The position numbers and the translations under genes are program-made. A stretch of 64,000 nucleotides of DNA, taken from Sulfoacidibacillus thermotolerans (GTDB lineage: Bacteria > Bacillota > Bacilli > Alicyclobacillales > SLC66). Below, one piece after another: positions 44,488-52,827 of this stretch. Location of the stretch: positions 17,914-81,913 of the forward strand of contig NZ_MPDK01000012.1 of NCBI RefSeq assembly GCF_003144315.1. Direction: 5' to 3'. The notes under the pieces are model-generated. The model searched no databases. It was not told the DNA's origin and saw only the letters and a program-made list of their open reading frames with translations. How positions within the stretch are numbered: the stretch's first letter is position 1; each line of letters begins with the position of its first letter.

Positions 44488-46772
44488 GTACGCCCAGTTA
44501 ACATCAGTCGCATCTTGGCGCTTATGTTACTTGAGCATGTTTTGGAATGCGAACTCGAAAAGAAGTAATTTCGAGCACTCGCCCTTCCTCTGCTACGAGG
44601 GGAAGTGAGCCGAAGCGGCGGTGACTTGCTGGACACTGGCAAAGTGACGAAGTCCGTGGGAAACGGGGTTTGCGGCGAAGCGGTTACGCCAAGATGAATC
44701 TCTAGGCTAAGTATGGGACGGTTGAGGAACACGAACCTATTTATACGCATCTGTGGGTTGAAATGTCACCCCTGCCTACACCGCTTACTAGGCAGGTCTC
44801 GAATTCCGTCTCAGACACAGGTAAGGGATGAGGCGGCGATTGTCAGTTGGAAATGTAAGCTAGCCGACATGGTACTACGGGGAGCGCGTAGCTAGACCGT
44901 GGTGTTCGAGACGACTTGCGGCAAGCAAGGATAAAGACTGCGATAGGCAACCTCGCCCATACGCTATAACGTCCAGCATGTGAACTGGGGAAGGTTTGTA
45001 CAGATGCCAAGGGAGTGTGCCCCCGATGATGTACAAGCTGGCGGAGCCTCTATAGTAGTCCGAGGCCGTGAAAGACGGTTACATGGCGAAGAGAGGCAGT
45101 TTACGCGGTTTGCTTGGCTAATTAACTGACCATAGTGAGGTGAAGACCTTTGATAATCAGTGAAATGCAAAACAAACTGGCGACATGGTCAATGGAGAGC
45201 AAGGAGCGCAAATTCGACCGCCTCTTGAGACTAGTTGCTGACAGAACATGGCTAAGTGAAGCGGCTCGCATCACACTGTCATCCAGTGGAGCCCGCACAC
45301 CAGGCGTAGACCGTGTCGATAAGCGGATGATGGAGGACAATCTCCAACAAGAGCTGGAAACCATACGGGACGAGCTGTTGGCGGGCACTTATACTCCCCT
45401 TCCAGCGCGTCGAGTCTACATCCCGAAAAAGAACGGCAAGCTCAGACCACTCGGTATTCCCTCCCTACGAGACAGGATTGTACAACGAGCCATGTTCATG
45501 GTGATGGAACCCATTTGGGAAAGTGATTTTCACGCTTACTCTTACGGGTTCAGGCCTTCCCGAAGTGTTCATCATGCGATTCGTACCGTGAAAAGCCAAT
45601 TGACAGCCTCAGATAGTCGAGGCAGCGCGGGGCGCTGGGTGATCGAAGGAGACCTAGCGAGCTACTTCGATACGGTTCATCATCGGCTATTAATGAGGGT
45701 CGTTAGCAAACGCATTGCTGATAAACGCTTCTTAACCCTGCTATGGAAATTTATCAAAGCAGGGCACGTTGACAAGGGTCTGTTTCGTGCATCAAGTGAA
45801 GGAGTTCCTCAAGGTGGTGTCATTTCACCTATATTATCCAACATTATGCTCCATGAGTTTGATGCATGGATGGAAGAGAGATATCTGACCAAAAAGGTAC
45901 GAAAAGACAGATGGGCATGGAACGATGGAATTCGTAAACAACGCCCCATCGTTACGAAAGAAAACCGACAGTGGAAGCCTGCGATATCCTATTGTCGCTA
46001 TGCTGATGATTTTCTGGTCATCGTAAAAGGTACCAAGGCTCATGCAGAAATCATGCGTGAAGCTTGCAGGCAGTTTCTTGAGGATAAACTGAAGCTTACG
46101 TTAAACATGGACAAGACCCATATCACGCATGTGAACGATGGCTTTATCTTCCTTGGGCATCGAGTCATTCGCAGGAAAGGGCCAAAAGGACGAATGCACG
46201 TTGTGACAACCATTCCATGGGAGAAATATCGAGGGTTTGTCGGCAAATTGGTGAAACAACTTTCTGCAAACTACAGCGTAAACCGAATGGATATGGTGGA
46301 AAGCCTAAACCGTCAACTTGCGGGTTGGGCGAACTTTTATCGATACACCGACTATACCTCTAGCATATTCAGCAAAGTGGACCGCGTGGTTTTCTGGAAG
46401 TTAGCCTACTGGTTGGCGCGAAAGTACAAGCAGGGTTTTCGAAAACTCATGCGTGACCATGTTCGAGTTCCTGAACTAGGAAAGGCGAAAACATGGGTAC
46501 TTCGTAGCAGAGATAGTCGGGGTTGCTATAGGGTGATAGCACTTCGGCGACTTGTCACCAGTCCTAAAAATCGTTTTCTTTGGAGGAATCCTGAAAAGAA
46601 TCCATACCTGCTTAGCGACCCAGCTCGACATTCAATTGAATCGCGTTATTGGGACGTCGCCTTTGCTTTGAGCAACACGTAAATGGAGAGCCGGATGCGC
46701 TGAGACGTGCAAGTCCGGTTCGGAGAGGAGATGCAGGGAAATAGTTCGACTACGCCCTGCTTCTTACTCTAC
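44488..46772 (+). mobile_element. Group II intron with reverse transcriptase
   Basis: 2285 bp. Begins GTACGCCC and ends ...CTCTAC (AY rule). Near the 3' end, GAGCCGGATG...GTCCGGTTC (46688-46719) is domain V and the GCAGGG/CCCTGC hairpin that follows is domain VI. Removing it joins TACA to TCCCAACGG and restores the codons for Y-I-P-T-D-E-G-W of OrfB, as in intact IS3 transposases, which fixes both boundaries. The 5' end is GTACG rather than the common GTGYG. Confidence 0.88.
45150..46682 (+). CDS. ltrA: Group II intron reverse transcriptase/maturase
   Basis: A 510-residue intron-encoded protein. RT blocks: VYIPKKNGKLRPLGIPSLRDRIVQRAM, SYGFRPSRSVHHAIR, EGVPQGGVISPILSNIMLHEFD, the catalytic YADD in ISYCRYADDFLVIV, and FLGHRVIRRKG; the maturase X domain is around 390-450. 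No C-terminal HNH endonuclease motif is visible. TTG start with GAGGTG 6 nt upstream, inside intron domain IV. The frame is intact, so the intron may be active. Confidence 0.93.
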   Translation: MIISEMQNKLATWSMESKERKFDRLLRLVADRTWLSEAARITLSSSGARTPGVDRVDKRMMEDNLQQELETIRDELLAGTYTPLPARRVYIPKKNGKLRPLGIPSLRDRIVQRAMFMVMEPIWESDFHAYSYGFRPSRSVHHAIRTVKSQLTASDSRGSAGRWVIEGDLASYFDTVHHRLLMRVVSKRIADKRFLTLLWKFIKAGHVDKGLFRASSEGVPQGGVISPILSNIMLHEFDAWMEERYLTKKVRKDRWAWNDGIRKQRPIVTKENRQWKPAISYCRYADDFLVIVKGTKAHAEIMREACRQFLEDKLKLTLNMDKTHITHVNDGFIFLGHRVIRRKGPKGRMHVVTTIPWEKYRGFVGKLVKQLSANYSVNRMDMVESLNRQLAGWANFYRYTDYTSSIFSKVDRVVFWKLAYWLARKYKQGFRKLMRDHVRVPELGKAKTWVLRSRDSRGCYRVIALRRLVTSPKNRFLWRNPEKNPYLLSDPARHSIESRYWDVAFALSNT

Positions 46773-47245
46773 TCCCAACGGACGAGGGATGGGTCTACCT
46801 AGCCAGCTTGGAGGATCTATATAGCCGTAAAATTGTGGGTTGGAGTGCGGGTGCAAGGATGACGAAAGAGCTGTGCATTAAGGCGTTGGAGCGGGCCTGG
46901 GAACGCCAGCGGCCGACAGGATCCGTATTGCATCATTCGGACCGTGGGAGCCAATACGCCTCTCATGACTACCAGGAAAAGCTGCAAGAGTACGGGATGG
47001 TTGGTAGCATGAGCCGCAAAGGGAATTGCTTTGATAATGCGTGCATCGAGTCCTTTCACAGCATTATCAAGCGAGAGCTCGTCTACCTCGAAAAGTTCAA
47101 AACGAGAGAGCAAGCCATACAACGAATTTTCGAGTACATCGAGGTGTGGTACAACCGGGAGCGGGTACACTCATCCATCGGCTATCTAACGCCGGTTGAA
47201 TATGAAAGAAGATATTTCCAAGTATCGAGGGCCAAGGCAAGCTGA
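46773..47245 (+). pseudogene. IS3-family transposase OrfB, 3' part
   Basis: Continues OrfB after the intron: [36 protein letters not shown] (second catalytic Asp region), [21 protein letters not shown] (catalytic Glu) and [18 protein letters not shown]. The frame is intact to the stop at 47243-47245. It is separated from the first Asp (VWMSDITY) by the intron. Confidence 0.85.
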
Positions 47246-47308
47246 GCGGGACAAAAGTAATCATATCAGAATATTAAAACTTTGGATTTCTCCGTTCTGG
47301 AGTGTCCA

Positions 47309-47837
47309 CTATATTGACTTAATACTATCCTTATGCATTAGATTCATTATTCGCTTGTATTGAGCCTCTGTCACTACTTCCTTCACACAACTCATCACCG
47401 AGGACTGACACAATCTTGCGGTCGCAACATTTGCATCCCATTGAACGCGCTTGTCCATTAGAGGGAAAGGAGCGGTTCTTGCCTGTTTTTTGGAGTAAAG
47501 GCGGATAAAATCGTTCAGGGCAATAGTGACGAAAAGCGCTTCAGGATAGTAGATTTGGCACTTGTAATAGAGATTTTTCCCTGGCGTGATCATCTCCAAG
47601 AATTTCATTCTGTCCTCGTCCATGCCATTCGAAACGAACTCGATTTCCCGATCTCCTTGAAATGCGTGTCGGATATCATACATGACTCCAAGAACGCGGA
47701 GTCGAGCACCTTCGTAGTCCCCATTCGCCTTCGTCCCCGATAATGGTGAGCAAAGACATGTACAGGGTATCTAAGTCCTGGAAATCGCCAGATATCTCGA
47801 TACCAGCGAGATTCCGTGTGTTGCGAAGCGTTAGCAT
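47309..47837 (-). pseudogene. Frameshifted gene of unknown function
   Basis: An ATG at 47837, with AGGTG upstream, starts LTLRNTRNLAGIEISGDFQDLDTLYMSLLTIIGDEGEWG; the frame then shifts by one base near 47728, and the other frame continues ARLRVLGVMYDIRHAFQGDREIEFVSNG... to the stop at 47309. The join at a GGGG run restores one protein of about 175 residues resembling small proteins of Bacilli (possibly DUF6904; not certain). Its 3' end abuts the IS right end. Either a true frameshift or a sequencing error. Confidence 0.6.
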
Positions 47838-48087
47838 GTGTGTTCACCTGCGTTCGTGTTGATAGGATTAAGGTTAGTATAGCGGAAATGACGGGGATAC
47901 AGGTTGAAGGTCATTGAGGTGGATAAGAAAATAAAGTTGATGAGATTCGACTTGCCGTTATATTTTAAACTTTATAGAGCAGTGAACCATCCACTTATTC
48001 TTCAACCTATAATCTCAAACCCTTAACACAATCTGCTACAATTATCTAAAACCTACAATATTGACGGAGCAGAGGAGGAAGTACCCT

Positions 48088-48675
48088 ATGATGCGAGTCC
48101 CCTACGACCATCACCTTGAACCGATTGACGAACAACTGGCGAAGCTGATAGCGGAACGACTTCGGATCAGCCAAGGTACGAACGGCTATCCAACAAAAGA
48201 ACAGTTTGATCGATGGTGTGAGGAATATCATGTTGATCGCCACGTCATTGCATCGGTGTTCGCCGCGATGAACAATCCGCGCCGCCCGCCGCGACTACCC
48301 GTTTCACCGCAAAACTTGGTCGGCATCGTTCCTGTGATGAAGAAAGTACAGTCGGAAGGAATCGCCTATCAAATTACTCGTATGGAACAATATGCAGATT
48401 TCAGTCTTGTTTACGTGGATATCTACACAGATGATGATGCGGAAACTGCAGAGTTGAACATTCAGCTTATGTTAAACGTTGAGCCGAGTGAGGGGCGGCA
48501 GATCCAATTTCACCGTTCCCAAGGACACACGAACCAATCGTCTCTGGTATACATGGTCAGCCCAAAATTACCCGACGACCTCAAAGCCTTTTCGTTCCGA
48601 CTCGTTCCAAATCCCATGCCACACCACCCGCGTCCGCCAGAGAGGATTTTAGATCAGACGGTTGCGTTCGATTAA
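48088..48675 (+). CDS. Hypothetical protein
   Basis: 195 residues from the ATG at 48088, chosen because GAGGAGG lies 9 nt upstream (frame open from 48061). Residues 1-75 are helical and charged (LEPIDEQLAKLIAERLRISQGTNGYPTKEQFDRWCEEYHVDRHVIASVFAAM), reminiscent of a chorismate-mutase-type helical segment. The rest is a beta-rich domain (VYVDIYTDDDAETAELNIQLML). No family assigned. It sits between an IS element and an IS fragment and may be a passenger. Confidence 0.6.
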   Translation: MMRVPYDHHLEPIDEQLAKLIAERLRISQGTNGYPTKEQFDRWCEEYHVDRHVIASVFAAMNNPRRPPRLPVSPQNLVGIVPVMKKVQSEGIAYQITRMEQYADFSLVYVDIYTDDDAETAELNIQLMLNVEPSEGRQIQFHRSQGHTNQSSLVYMVSPKLPDDLKAFSFRLVPNPMPHHPRPPERILDQTVAFD

Positions 48676-48779
48676 GGGGTTCAATGTTCCTGCGACAACG
48701 TCATTATTCTCATTGGACAGCGAGTATCAAGGAGGAGAAACCTAATGGACAGGTATCCGTGTCCGTTTACTTAGAACTG

Positions 48780-49015
48780 GAAAAGTTCAAAACGAGAGAG
48801 CAGGCCATACAACGAATTTTCGAGTACATCGAGGTTTGGCACAACCGGGAGCGGGTACACTCATCCATCGGCTATCTAACGCCGGTTGAATACGAAAGAA
48901 GATATTCCCAAGTATCGAGGGCCAAGGCAAGCTGAGCGGAACAAAAGTAATCATATCAGAATATTAAAACTTGGAATTTCCCCGTTCTGGAGTGTCCACT
49001 ATATTGACTTAATAC
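48780..49015 (+). mobile_element. Remnant of the IS3-family element (right end only)
   Basis: Nearly identical to the last ~220 bp of the IS copy ending at 47311, including the OrfB C-terminus ([18 protein letters not shown]) and the right repeat AGTGTCCACTA. The match continues 14 bp beyond the repeat (TATTGACTTAATAC), then diverges. Confidence 0.85.
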
Positions 49016-49110
49016 AATAGGGAATCCAAACGCCATTTTGACGATGAAACCATTCGACTAAAACTCAGGAGTGAGTCACTATCCATCATCCAGATAGGCA
49101 AGTACTGAGT

Positions 49111-49197
49111 GACATATTTCCAATTTTACTGTTTGGGATAGGAGTCTCCAGTATTGGGGACTTTGTTTATCTCATCGCAATCAACGTTCTTGTATGA
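49111..49197 (+). pseudogene. Fragment of an MFS transporter N-terminus
   Basis: Reads IFPILLFGIGVSSIGDFVYLIAINVLV then stop, closely similar to the start of the MFS gene at 49407 (IFVSGVGISAIGDFIYLVAINVFV). Only the first helix region remains; a group II intron remnant follows directly. Confidence 0.7.
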
Positions 49198-49199
49198 CA

Positions 49200-49366
49200 C
49201 GTCTGAAAATGTGTTTGTGACTCATCGATGGTGCTACGAATAATATAGCGCCTCGAAGAACCTTGCTTAGATGACGACTGCAGGATGGCTTGAGCCGTAT
49301 GACGGGAAACTGTCACGTACGGTTCTGAGGGGGCGAGGGCATCGCAAGGTGCCTGAGCTACCCGAC
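49200..49366 (+). mobile_element. Group II intron 3'-end remnant
   Basis: GAGCCGTATGACGGGAAACT...ACGTACGGTTC (49292-49325) is a canonical domain V, followed by a GGGGCGAGGGCATC...GGTGCCTGAGCTACCC domain-VI-like hairpin. No reverse transcriptase; most of the intron is deleted. It differs from the intact intron at 44488-46772, so it is another lineage. Confidence 0.75.
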
Positions 49367-49406
49367 CAGTAATCCTGAACAACGATTGTGAATTCGAGGT
49401 GAATGA

Positions 49407-50651
49407 ATGGCTTTTGGAGAGAAACAATTCCGAACTAACATTTGGACAGGTATATTTGTATCTGGAGTTGGCATTTCTGCTATAGGGGATTTCATCTATC
49501 TCGTCGCCATTAACGTTTTTGTTCTCGACCAAACACACTCTGCATCGGCTGTTGCAGGTCTGTGGGTTGTGTCTAGGATTGCGGCGTTAATTGTAGGACC
49601 TTGGGCTGGAAGCATAACAGATCGATTCTCCCGTAGGAAGCAACTGATTGGCGTCGAGCTTACCCGTGCAGTGCTGATTGGTGTTTTGCCACTCCTGCCA
49701 CACTTGGCTTCTATTTACGCAATTCTATTTCTACTTGGAGTTTGCAGTACATTTTTCGGTAGTCTGTTTCTTCCGTATCAGACATTGCTTGTTCCCGAGG
49801 AGTTCCGAAAAAGAGTAAATTCGATTGTCAGTACCTTACGGTACAGTGCTTTTCTGACGGGACCTGCCATTGCAGGGGTGCTCTTGATCCATGGCAATCC
49901 TTCCATCCCTTTATGGTTGGATTCGGTTAGTTTCTTGGCTTCTGCAATGTCTTTCATCTTGTTGCCTGAATTGGGCACGCCACAAGCATCCACGGAAAGA
50001 AAGCATCCTTGGCGTACTGTGTTCAAGGATTGGCAAACTGCATTTCAATTTCTCAGTGAGAACCGACTGTTTACCGTCCTATTCAGTTTGAACGCACTCA
50101 TTGGCATCTTTGCACTCACGGCAGACACGCAAGAGGTTGTCTTTGCTCGGCAAGCCTTGCACCTTGGGCAACTTGGTTACGGCATGATGGTCACTTCCGC
50201 AGGAATCGGATTTGTCTCTGGCTCTCTGCTGTTATCGATCATATCTAATCGGCTCACTACCACATGGCTTTTGGGTATCGGAACTCTGTTGAATGCGGTA
50301 GGATATCTACTCTATTCTTTGGCACATTCCTTCTGGGCGGCTGTTATCGGACTCATCATCCTGGGGTTGTTTGGTTCAAGTGCGAGCGTGGGATTTACCA
50401 CATACACACAAAAAGTAATACCAGTATCACATATGGGGAGAATCAACAGCGTAGTCGGTCCACCTCAATAATTGCTAAACATCGTGTTTATACTGCTAGG
50501 TGGTTTCGTGGCGACTTGGTTTGGAGTACGTAGCTTAATGGTAGGAATGACAACGTTGATGAGTCTGGCGGCACTAATCATCGTATTTCTTGCATTTCTG
50601 CCGAGTAATCAGCCACAAATGAAGGATTCTGCATCGAACAATGCTTCTTGA
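49407..50651 (+). pseudogene. MFS transporter with premature stop
   Basis: Residues 1-354 give a good MFS protein (GIFVSGVGISAIGDFIYLVAINVFVLDQT, GPWAGSITDRFSRRKQLIGVEL, loop 2-3 motif). The frame stops at TAA 50469-50471 after GPPQ, but the same frame continues without a shift for 59 residues (LLNIVFILLGGFVATWFGVRSLMVG...PQMKDSASNNAS) to TGA at 50649-50651. A single nonsense change (e.g. CAA to TAA) explains this. The N-terminal part has good RBS (GAGGTG, 5 nt). Efflux of a small molecule would be the ancestral role. Confidence 0.8.
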
Positions 50652-50775
50652 ACATAAGGGGGCAATAGTGCAAGATCGACCGTCACACAAATACGAATGA
50701 ATATGCGGAACGCGGTGTATATATACCATGTTTCTTCATGTTTCAGGGAACTCTTAGAGTAGGAAAAGCCTGCAT

Positions 50776-51190
50776 TCACGTTCCAATAAATGTATTAGAG
50801 TATATTTTCGTTAAAATGTCGGCGGTACCCCATGATGAACCAGTCTGTCCACGAGAGCTGCTGTAAGTTTTATATCTCCAAAGATCGTGCTCCATTGGCA
50901 AATTCGAGATTTGACGTACGATCACGCTTCGGGTCTCGTAGCATTCAGAAACCACATGGAACAGTAATTCGACCCCATCCTGGAGAAACGGTTCGAAACC
51001 CATTTCATCTAAAATCAGGAGTTCACACCGCTGCAAATCTCGTATGAGTTTCTGTCTCCTGTCTGGTATTTTTCCTGTAAGAGAGCCACCAATTCATGTA
51101 CCCGAAAAAACCTGACCTCATGTCCTTGCTTACAAGCCTCCACCCCCAACGCCGTAACCAAATGCGTCTTGCCCGTTCCCATATTCTCTT
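50776..51190 (-). pseudogene. IS21-family IstB remnant
   Basis: Minus-strand reading shows MGTGKTHLVTALGVEACKQGHEVRFFRVHELVALLQEKYQ in one frame and RCELLILDEMGFEPFLQDGVELLFHVVSECYETRSVIV in another: Walker A and B of IstB, separated by a frameshift. Ends decayed. Confidence 0.75.
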
Positions 51191-51194
51191 ACTT

Positions 51195-51450
51195 TACAGA
51201 AAACGCAAAGGCTGCTTACTATAGGGGAAGGACATGATCAAAACCTTACGCTCTACTAGTTTGTCCTGCGTTCCTACATAAGCGGTTCCAAAGTTCACCT
51301 GCGCTTCACCACCCGGATGCTCCAACCGTTCATAACTTTGTGTATGCTCCAGATTCAAAGTTTCGCGGTATGTCGTTGTTTCCGGGGAAGTTGCCCATCT
51401 TCCATCAATCAGGTATCACAATGTCAAGGTACGATCCCCTGACAGGGCGA
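51195..51450 (-). pseudogene. IS21-family IstA remnant
   Basis: Minus-strand reading gives YERLEHPGGEAQVNFGTAYVGTQDKLVER, matching the region around the first catalytic Asp of IstA (PGxxAQxDFG), here with Asn instead of Asp. The rest is too decayed. Same orientation as the IstB remnant. Confidence 0.65.
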
Positions 51451-51802
51451 GATTTCTTTCGTTTTCCAAAGGATAGGCTCCAGTCATTCTTCACGGCATC
51501 CTTCTTGGCTGTGCGCCAATCCACCGCTATTTGAGTGGCAATGTCTGCTATCGACAAATTCAAGGGTAGACTTTGTAGAGTGATGTTGACAAGTGCCTAT
51601 TCAATTTCCGCATCGTAATCGCAGGCTAGCTCTGCATTTTTATGCCGCGTTTTTCTGTGCTTTTATGATGTGGGAAACAACCGTTCATGCACATGAGGGT
51701 ATCATTCTCGATGATCCTCATCTCAAAACGGCAACCTGGGGTCCCATCATCGGTAACCAAAGTGGGGAGATCTTCGTCTATTCAGTAAAAGAGGTGTTTC
51801 CC

Positions 51803-52564
51803 ATGAAAGGTACTTTCTTTACGGCGATGGTATCATGTCTCCTACTAACCGGTTGTGACACAGGGGCTATATCGCACACGCAGGGAACAAATGGGGTAAT
51901 CCCTAATGCGGTGTTGGTCACACGGAATTATGGAAGTGAACAAGTCACATTTTCTTTGGATGCAGCCATAGCGAAACAACTGTATGGAGATATCAAGCAC
52001 CTAATTAAACCCGTATCAGGCGGTCCAATCAGTTGTCCCGCCGATTTCGGACTCACATACGAGATGAAATTCACTTCGAACGGCAATATCGTCATAGACG
52101 CACACGTCAGCGCATCCGGGTGCGAATTTATTTCTTACGGAGGAAAGACGTTCTGGGCAAGCACATCATTTTGGAGGGATCTCGGAGGTGACTTGCAGAT
52201 GAGTGATAGCGTACTGCACGGGTATGCGTTTGAGCCCGGCACACAGATACGTCCGCTCCCGAAATTTGAGCCTCTTTCTCATCCAACCCGAATCATTGTG
52301 GAGAAAAACGGGGCGCAGAAGGTCATTTTAGATAAGGCAGTGGTCGACTCCATTGTTGCAAAAATCAACCAAGAAATGAGCGAGAGCCAACCCTCTATAA
52401 AATGCAATGTGATGACAAAAGATTGGTCCGTCATCATCGTGTACGAGTCAGGCGGACACGTCCGTGTGTTTGAGAACCACGGCGGAACCTGCCAAGGGCT
52501 CCTTGATGACAAGAGCGGCAGAATTTTGTCAGGTTCCATCTTGTCCGATAAAAAATTGATGTAA
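51803..52564 (+). CDS. Predicted lipoprotein, unknown function
   Basis: 253 residues with a lipoprotein signal MKGTFFTAMVSCLLLTGC (Cys18). The frame is open from 51593, but AGAGGTG is 7 nt before the ATG at 51803, and the lipobox fits only this start. The mature part is beta-rich with a repeated pattern (VTFSLDAAIAKQLYGDIKHL... and VILDKAVVDSIVAKINQEM), suggesting two similar domains. It lies next to, and convergent with, the BNR-repeat lipoprotein. No family recognised. Confidence 0.65.
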   Translation: MKGTFFTAMVSCLLLTGCDTGAISHTQGTNGVIPNAVLVTRNYGSEQVTFSLDAAIAKQLYGDIKHLIKPVSGGPISCPADFGLTYEMKFTSNGNIVIDAHVSASGCEFISYGGKTFWASTSFWRDLGGDLQMSDSVLHGYAFEPGTQIRPLPKFEPLSHPTRIIVEKNGAQKVILDKAVVDSIVAKINQEMSESQPSIKCNVMTKDWSVIIVYESGGHVRVFENHGGTCQGLLDDKSGRILSGSILSDKKLM

Positions 52565-52827
52565 CAAACCAATACTGAAAGATTGCCGATGGGTTCCCTT
52601 TGCGTGCTCTCACTCACTCCTCCCAGCGTTTTGAGTGAGATAAATCCCTTCCCTGAAAGCATCAGTTCCTGCTAATTTCTCTCGGTCAACAGGTTGTGAG
52701 CGTCTACGCCACGTTTCGCTATTTTGTTGGTTGTATCCTCATGGCTGCAATTTCCGTTTTTGTTGGGCAACAGAGACCTTGTTACCTAGTCGAGGCGTGT
52801 AAGCCGCTTCCCTTGATTCTATTTTTA

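Larger units (their letters stand above)
43732..47311 (+). mobile_element. IS3-family (IS150-like) element interrupted by a group II intron
   Basis: Terminal inverted repeats TAGTGGACAC (43732-43741) and GTGTCCACTA (47302-47311). Contains orfA, a broken orfB and a 2.3-kb group II intron; without the intron the element is about 1.3 kb, normal for IS3/IS150. A 7-A slippery run followed by G (44046-44053) near the orfA end is the expected -1 frameshift site for OrfAB. No clean target duplication could be seen. Confidence 0.85.

Noticed and set aside
43732..49015. CRISPR array or phage region in the repeat-rich segment
   Set aside because: Repeats are long IS copies, not short regularly spaced repeats; no phage structural genes or cas genes are present.
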